From the NCBI RefSeq assembly GCF_000264995.1, contig NW_006767439.1:165659-229658 (forward strand): a DNA stretch of 64,000 nt. The letters are read 5' to 3'. Below the pieces are notes generated by a model. It saw nothing but the letters and a program-made list of their open reading frames with translations, ran no database searches and was not told the origin of the DNA. Made by a program: the position numbers and the translations under genes. This document shows, piece by piece, positions 58,337 through 64,000 of this stretch. The DNA comes from Punctularia strigosozonata HHB-11173 SS5. Its lineage: Eukaryota; Basidiomycota; Agaricomycetes; Corticiales; Punctulariaceae. Every line of letters starts with the position of its first letter. Position 1 is the stretch's first letter.

Positions 58337-60369
58337 ATGGAACGAAGCCCCAGTGCTCTCCGCCGCACGTTTCACCACTGCATGCTGCAAGCGATGCTCG
58401 ACGCCGCCTCGCCCAGCTACCTACCTCTCGCCGTCGCCGTCCTCGGCGGCGCGCTGTCATTGCTTCTCATATCCTGGGCTACCCGTCGACGAGATGATGT
58501 TTCGAGGCTACCCAGCCCGTCTAGTTCAGAGGCGAGTTGGCTGTGGGGCCATGAACGTCGAGTATGGGACGGGGAAGCATGCCAGACCCACAAGAGGTGG
58601 ATCCACGAAATCGGGCATGTATTCCGAATCAAGGCAGCCTTCGGAGGACGCGACATAGTATGACGTTTCTGCCTCGACGCTCTCGCATACCTGACTTTTT
58701 GTCGTTACAGCTCGTTGCTGCTGAGTGCGCGTCTATTTGATCGTCTGGTGATCGGAGTAACTGACGAGCGGCTGTTGCCATCTCCAGCCACCATGCTGTC
58801 CAGCACGTCCTTCAGAACACGGATCGCTATGTCATGGCGCACGCATTCCGCACGGTCATGGGCAACCTCATCGGAAAGGGTCTAGCCTGGGTGGTCGGCG
58901 ATGATCACCTCAAACTGCGCCGCTTCCTCGCTCCCGCATTCGGTCCAGACAGCGTCAAACGCATGTCCGACGACGTCGTGACCTGCGCAGAGAAGGTTGG
59001 CACGACCTTTCCTCGCCATCGACGCCTGTAACAACTCAAATCCTGCAGCTTGAGTTGAGGCTTCACGGCGACGTATCCCATGACGCATCGCAAACATGTG
59101 AGGTCAACATCCTGCCGTATATCTCCGCTTGCACGTTGGATGTCATTGGCCGGGTCGCTTTCGGCCATGACTTCCAGCCACAATCGGCGGCGCCTTCGGG
59201 AGATGCGAGTCGCATCATGTCCAGCTGGCACAAGATAGTTGCGATCTCCGCAACCAACGCGTCGTTTTTGGCACCGTTAGTCCTGAGGATGTTCCCTTGG
59301 ATCACGCAATTGCCTCTGCCGGCGCTGAAGGCCCAAGGAGGTGAAACACTTGTGTGCTTCCTCTTGTGATGGGGTAGAAGCTCATCATCGACCTCCAGAG
59401 GCGAACGTCATCGTGCGACAGATTGCCAAAAAGCTCATTGCCAACGCGAATACGGATGATGACCGCAGGGATATCCTTAGTAGATTGCTGAAGATGAACA
59501 AGAGTCAAGCACAATTCACAGAGGAAGAAATCATCGAAAACATAATCACCTTCACGATGGTAGGTATCTGTCATTGCCCAGTGATTTCATGTCTGACAGA
59601 ACGGATTAGGTTGGCCATGAGACCTCGTCGGGCACCATATCCTTCACGCTACTTGCTCTTGCCCGAAACAAGGAAGTCCAGGACAAGCTTCGCCACGAGA
59701 TCCAACAATATGGCCAAGACCTCTCGTATGATGCCGTACAGAAGTTGGAATACCTCGAAGCCGCTGTACGAGAAGGGATACGGCTGTTCGCTGCTTCGCC
59801 CCAAACGGACAGGGTCGCATTGAAAGACGACGTTCTGCCCCTCAAGTCTCCTGTACAGCTTGATGATGGCTCAGTCGTCCGGAGCGTCTACATCAAACGG
59901 GGACAGGTGCTATAGCTCTCCCATCGCTGTATATCTGGGCTTACATCGGTGCAGATCATACAGATACCTTTCGGAGCTATAAACGCGGATGAATCGACGT
60001 GGGGCAGCGATGCCGCGGCGTTCAATCCGGACCGGTGGATCGTGGCAGGTGGCGTACCGTCTCCGGCGGATCTACCACATGGTTGGAGCGGTTTGTTGTC
60101 CTTCAGCGACGGTCCAAGGACTTGTATCGGCTACAGACTCGGTACGTTGTTTTGTCTACTCGTCGATGCAGTCCACTTGAAAATTTTCTCAATCCGAAGC
60201 TATTCTGGAATGCAAAATCATTCTAGCCCGCCTCATTCGCGCCTTCGTGTTCGAAGACGCACAATGCACCGTCAGGACGAAGATCGCTCCCACATTGCAA
60301 CCCATAGCGAACGGCGTAGCCGGGAACATGCCATTACGAGTACGGCCGGTCAATGGGTTCGGTTCGTGA
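58337..60369 (+). CDS. Cytochrome P450, family not assigned
   Basis: Exons join in phase from 58337 to TGA at 60367-60369. The N-terminal anchor is YLPLAVAVLGGALSLLLISW; in-frame ATGs at 58382 and 58394 are alternative starts. Blocks in order: WIHEIGHVFRIKAAFGGRDI, LVAADHHAVQHVLQNTDRYV, GKGLAWVVGDDHLKLRRFLA, CTLDVIGRVAFGHDFQP, the I-helix FTMVGHETSSGTISF, the ExxR in AVREGIRLFAASP, the FNPDRWIV meander and the haem loop LLSFSDGPRTCIGYRLAIL. All catalytic landmarks are kept, so the enzyme looks functional. The GHETSS type is common to many basidiomycete families that act on aromatic or fatty substrates; I cannot name the family. It is the last of four + strand genes, after a CYP53, an ABCC transporter and PFK2. 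Confidence 0.9.
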
Positions 60370-60616
60370 TATCGTTAGTTGACGACCAAAGTGCTCGTTT
60401 TCATGCTTTACACTGTACAATCATCGACGTGCAATGGAATCGTTCAAGCTGTATTATGATTTGAGCCCGCTGGCACATTCAGAGCAGGATCGAAGCAAAG
60501 GGCGCTTCAGTTCGATTCAGCGCGAAACCGATACACGTACACGAGCCTACAGTAGAATACTAGACACATCCGATCATACATTCGAGCATACTCGTACACT
60601 TACCTTGACGTCTTCG

Positions 60617-61880
60617 TCATTCGTCCACGACCTGCAACACCCACAGCTCCCCGCTGCGCTCGTTGGACGACAACAAGCCGCCGAACATGACTGCCACGTC
60701 TGACGACGCCCCGTCCGGCGCGCCTAGCTCTATAGCCGGGATGGAGGCCGGCGGGAACCAGCCTCTGCCCTCCGGGTTGTTACCCGGCGCGACGTCGAGC
60801 TTCTTCCATTGGAGGCCAGCCGCGATGTCGTCCGCATCGGGCCGCGGGTCGAAGGTGAGCGCCCAGACGTCGTCCCAGAACTCGCCCGCGCCGGCGTGTC
60901 CCGCGGCGCTGGGCGCCTTTTCGCCGTGCCACAACAGCGCGACGCATCCCGGCAGGGCGGGCGCGCGGAACGAGGCGAACCCGTGCACGGAGCGCGCGCC
61001 GGGAAAGCCGTGTACGGCGTCCGGGGAGGGCGTGAGCGTGCGCCAGGTGTTGGTCGCGATGTGGAAGAGGTCGAGTGTGCCGGCGTGCTCTGGGGTGGGG
61101 AGCTCGTGGCCCGCGAAACCTGTCGCGATGGGAGGTCAAGTTAGGCATTTAGGGAACAAGGGAGGACGTACCACCGAAGCGGAGGAGGACGTCCTGACCG
61201 GAGAGGGTGGCGGCAACCAGCGCCGTGCCGCCCCGTCCTGGTTCGGGTGCGGGTGCGAGGGCGCGCCAGGTGTTGGATGCGGTGGAGAAGGCGTGCAGCG
61301 CGCTGAGGCGGCCGGAGGCGGGGCAGCCGGCGTGCACGTACACTTCGTCCTGTTTGTCGTGTCAAGGTCGGCCACCCAGGACGCACATGGCTGCGAGATG
61401 TGAGTTCACCTTATACGCGACGGACGCGTGGTAGCTCCGCGACTCGGGTTCGTGCGGGTCGTCGGGCGTTCCGACGGGCTTCCAGGAGACGCCGGAAGAC
61501 GAGAGAGCGCCGGCGTACATCCCGATCGCATCGCGCGGGAGAGGGCTCATGTCGATGCCGCCACGGCCGCCCCAGAGGTAGACGCTGCCGTGGGCGGTCG
61601 CAATCGAGGCGCCGACACGCGGCGACGGGGCGCTGCCGTTCTGCGCGGCGGCGAAGGTCTTGAGGTGCAGATATCGATCGGCGGGGCCCGCCCCCTTGGC
61701 GGGGAAGCCGGTCAGGTCGAGTGTGTGGACGACACCGGGGCTGGAGTCGTCCGTCGGCGTGCGTGGTTTGAGTTCGCCGCCGTGGACGACGATGCGCGGG
61801 CCGACGGCGCAGACGCCATGGGAAGATCGGGCGAGGGTGGGCGCATGGGTGAGCAGCGTCCAGCGCGCCAGAGGAGCCAT
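60617..61880 (-). CDS. Kelch-repeat beta-propeller protein
   Basis: Exons from MAPLARWTLLTHAPTLARSS (61880) to ERSGELWVLQVVDE (60617-60619 stop) give about 380 residues, with introns near 61345-61400 and 61115-61175. Kelch blades are recognisable by Gly-Gly pairs and Tyr/Trp spacing: VCAVGPRIVVHGGELKP, VGASIATAHGSVYLWGGRGG, YKDEVYVHAGCPASG with STASNTWRALAPAP, LLRFGGT with HIATNTWRTLTPSP, and VAVMFGGLLSS. Kelch propellers are binding scaffolds. No other domain is attached, and no signal peptide is seen, so it is probably cytosolic. Fungal homologues include polarity factors (Tea1) and nitrile-specifier-like proteins; I cannot choose. The gene is divergent from the Hrp1-like gene, 227 bp apart, and convergent with the P450. 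Confidence 0.85.
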
Positions 61881-62107
61881 CCTGTGTTTCGCTGGGCGAT
61901 GTTTAGGTCGGAGGGAGAGTGCAAAGGCCGTAGCCCGAGGATATGTGCGCCATCGCCTGGAGCCATCAACGGGAGGCCAAGGTATGTCAAGTCGACTTGT
62001 CGGCCGAGCGCGGCCTGTGGCCGTGTCGTGTCACGCCGCGCGTGCCTTGCGTGAGCGTGAGCGAGAGCGTGACTGCGCGCATTTCTCCTCTCCCACTGAC
62101 CACGACC
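61881..62107. promoter_or_regulatory. Short bidirectional promoter
   Basis: Only 227 bp separate the start codons of the kelch gene (-) and the Hrp1-like gene (+), so their promoters overlap and the two genes may be co-regulated. The segment before the + strand ATG has a run of gagcgtgagcgagagcgtga repeats. Confidence 0.5.
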
Positions 62108-64000
62108 ATGTCTGACCTGGATGCTGACTTGTACGGAGGTTCGTAGTTCTGGTAACCGTACCGGTCTCCCATTGATGGTCAGCTTGTAGACCTTTACGGC
62201 AATGACGAGAACGACTTCACCAGTCCTGTAGACGCCTCGAAAGGATCACCGAAAGAAGACGAGTTGGAAAGACTAGAAGACATCCCGACCCCAACGCCTG
62301 CCTCAGAGACCGTAGAGACCACCAAGTCGCCCCCGGCGCAAACTAAAAGTCCAGCCGAACAACCGAAACCGATACCAGCGTCGGCTTCAGCGCCACCTGT
62401 CGTGCCTTATCCCACTCAGCAGATACAAACGTATGAGGAGAACAAGTACGACGACTCGCATGTCAGCCGTATGAACAACGCTGGTGGAGGCGTTGGAGGC
62501 CTTCACGCGGTCGGTGACCGGCCCGTCCGGCCCTCAGAAATGAAAGACGAAGGGTGAGTCATCGTCTTCCGCGAACTGAATCCCCTTCGCCGCGCCGCTA
62601 TAGGATCACCGGTGGATGCCATGAGAGCTACTCTATGGCGTGTTCGTGACTCTACCGACTAGCCCTACGTCGCTCTAGTCCTAGTGCATGCATACGTCTA
62701 GACCTAGGCTAGCAGACATCCAGCACGTCGTAGTCTTCCCGCCATGCGTAACATCCCGTATCTTAGTATGTCGATACTGATATACTGTCTGCTCTCTCCG
62801 TATATCCCTCTGGCTACGCCCCGGCTGTCTCTGTACTCCCACCTTGGCAATACGACCGTATCTCTTGCGACACGGCACTCGTGATACCTATGAACCTGCA
62901 GCAAGATGTTCATCGGCGGTTTACACTGGGACACCACGGATGGTATTGTTGGATTCGTAGATATATATGAACGCACATGCTGATCCGTTCATGATCGTTC
63001 AGAGGCGCTGAAGAGCTATTTTGAGCAATTCGGTAAAGTCGATGCGTGCACGATTATGCGCGACGCCAACGGTCGCTCGCGATGCTTTGCGTTTTTGACC
63101 TTCGAAGACCCGGCCTCGGTAAATGCCGTGATGGTCAGGGAACACATCCTTGACGGGAAAATCGTGGGTGGCCATCGTGCTGTGGACGGTGACCGACGTG
63201 ACTGACCATCTCTCTGCAAGATCGACCCAAAACGCGCGATACCGCGCACAGAACACCAGCGAGCTACCAAGCTCTTCATCGGTGGACTCGCCGGGAGTGT
63301 CACCTCTGAGTCCATGCGAGAGTTTTTCTCTCAATTCGGCAAGGTCACCGACTCGACCGTCATGTTAGACCGTGAGACTGGCCGAAGCAAAGGCTTTGGT
63401 TTTATATCCTTGGAGGATGTCGACGTGACGCCCATACTTGGTTTTGGGAACCTCGAGATAGATGGCAAGCTGGTACGTATCGTTGTCGCGGTGGCGTGTG
63501 CGATAGGCCGCTGATTCGTCCTCTGTCAGATCGACGTAAAGTTGGCTCAGCCCAGATTCCAGAGGGAAGATGGCGGAGCTGGCGGTGCGAACGCTGGACG
63601 AGGCGCCGGATTCGCGGGCGGCGCAGGCTTCAACAACGCCGGTGGCAACTTTGCGAACGCAGGCAGTCCAGCGCCAGCCGCGACCGGGACGACCAACACG
63701 CCGTTCGATCCTCAGGCTCTGGCCGCGCTTTACACGCGCATGTTCCAGGTGAGCGGGGGGATGAACATGGGCATGGGCGGCATGGGCGGTATGGGCATGG
63801 GCATGGGCGGCATGGGTATGGGCATGGGTGGCATGGGCGGTATGGGGAATATGGCTGGTATGGCTGGCATGGGCGGCATGGGAGGAATGGGTGGTATGGG
63901 GCGGGGGATGATGGGGAACATGGGCATGGGCATGGGACGGGGCATGGGTGCCGGTGCCATGGGCGGGCAAGGCATGATGGGCGGCGCGGCCGGCGGTATG
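62108..64000 (+). CDS. HRP1: Two-RRM hnRNP, Hrp1/Nab4-like (3' end cut by window)
   Basis: Exons 62108-62138, 62190-62553, 62902-62942, 63003-63163, 63221-63472 and 63530 onward join in phase; the end lies beyond the window. The N-terminus is acidic and then Pro/Thr/Ala-rich. RRM1 reads KMFIGGLHWDTTDEALKSYF and SRCFAFLTFEDPASVNAV; it is followed by IIDPKRAIPRTEHQRATK, the linker typical of yeast Hrp1. RRM2 reads KLFIGGLAGSVTSESMREFF and SKGFGFISLEDVDV with IDVKLAQPRFQRED. The tail is Gly/Asn- and then Met/Gly-rich. Hrp1 binds the UA-rich efficiency element as cleavage factor IB and shuttles between nucleus and cytoplasm. In RRM1 the RNP1 motif has Cys where Gly is usual (RCFAF). The second intron (62554-62901) is 348 nt, several times longer than its neighbours. 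Confidence 0.88.
63745..64000 (+). repeat. Met-Gly-rich coding repeat
   Basis: Tandem hexamer-like repeats (atgggcatgggcggc, atgggcggtatggg) encode GMGGMGGMGMGMGGM-type sequence at the C-terminus of the Hrp1-like protein. Such tails are low-complexity and may drive condensate formation, as Q/N/M-rich ends of yeast hnRNPs do (inference). Confidence 0.85.

Overview
This window comes from a filamentous basidiomycete, most likely an Agaricomycete; I cannot fix the order. Genes are split by many introns of about 45-60 nt. Protein families largely confined to Agaricomycetes are present (DUF6593, DUF6533 membrane proteins, CYP53, a macrofage-activating-glycoprotein-like secreted protein). Gene order is dense, with short divergent and convergent spacers. 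One assembly gap (407 Ns) lies at 14254-14660. I saw no CRISPR array, rRNA or convincing tRNA gene, and no retroelement.

Layout. 0.8-13.5 kb: a secreted Ser-rich glycoprotein, a very long disordered protein ending in a RING-H2 finger, condensin subunit Ycg1/CAP-G, and an unrecognised protein. 13.8-18.0 kb: a PIF/Harbinger-type DNA transposon with about 200-bp inverted repeats, a DDE transposase and a Myb/SANT-like partner. 19-29 kb: Rli1/ABCE1, a frame-broken Atg43-like gene sharing its promoter, Ubc4, a DUF6593 gene and a DUF6533 seven-helix-type protein. 30-33 kb: a stand-alone Nup96 gene. 33.1-36.1 kb: a second two-gene DDE transposon 128 bp upstream of the Nup96 start. 36.7-41.4 kb: a secreted DUF3455 protein, the GPI-anchor de-N-acetylase Gpi12/PIG-L, and an intronless membrane protein. 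42.5-45.6 kb: a 3-kb segment with 143-bp inverted repeats, a 6-bp flanking duplication and no recognisable transposase.

46.2-60.4 kb holds four genes in a row on the + strand: a CYP53 benzoate 4-hydroxylase-like P450, a full-size ABCC transporter, a 6-phosphofructo-2-kinase whose bisphosphatase catalytic His is replaced by Ser, and a second P450. The P450/ABC pair suggests oxidation and export of aromatic compounds, as wood- and plant-degrading fungi need; that link is inference. The window ends with a kelch-repeat gene divergent from an Hrp1-like RNA-binding protein, which is cut by the window edge.

The most notable points are the two complete-looking but different two-gene transposons that both carry AAT/ATT target duplications, the orphan 3-kb TIR element with C-rich cargo, GC-AG introns in RLI1 and UBC4, and the kinase-only PFK2.
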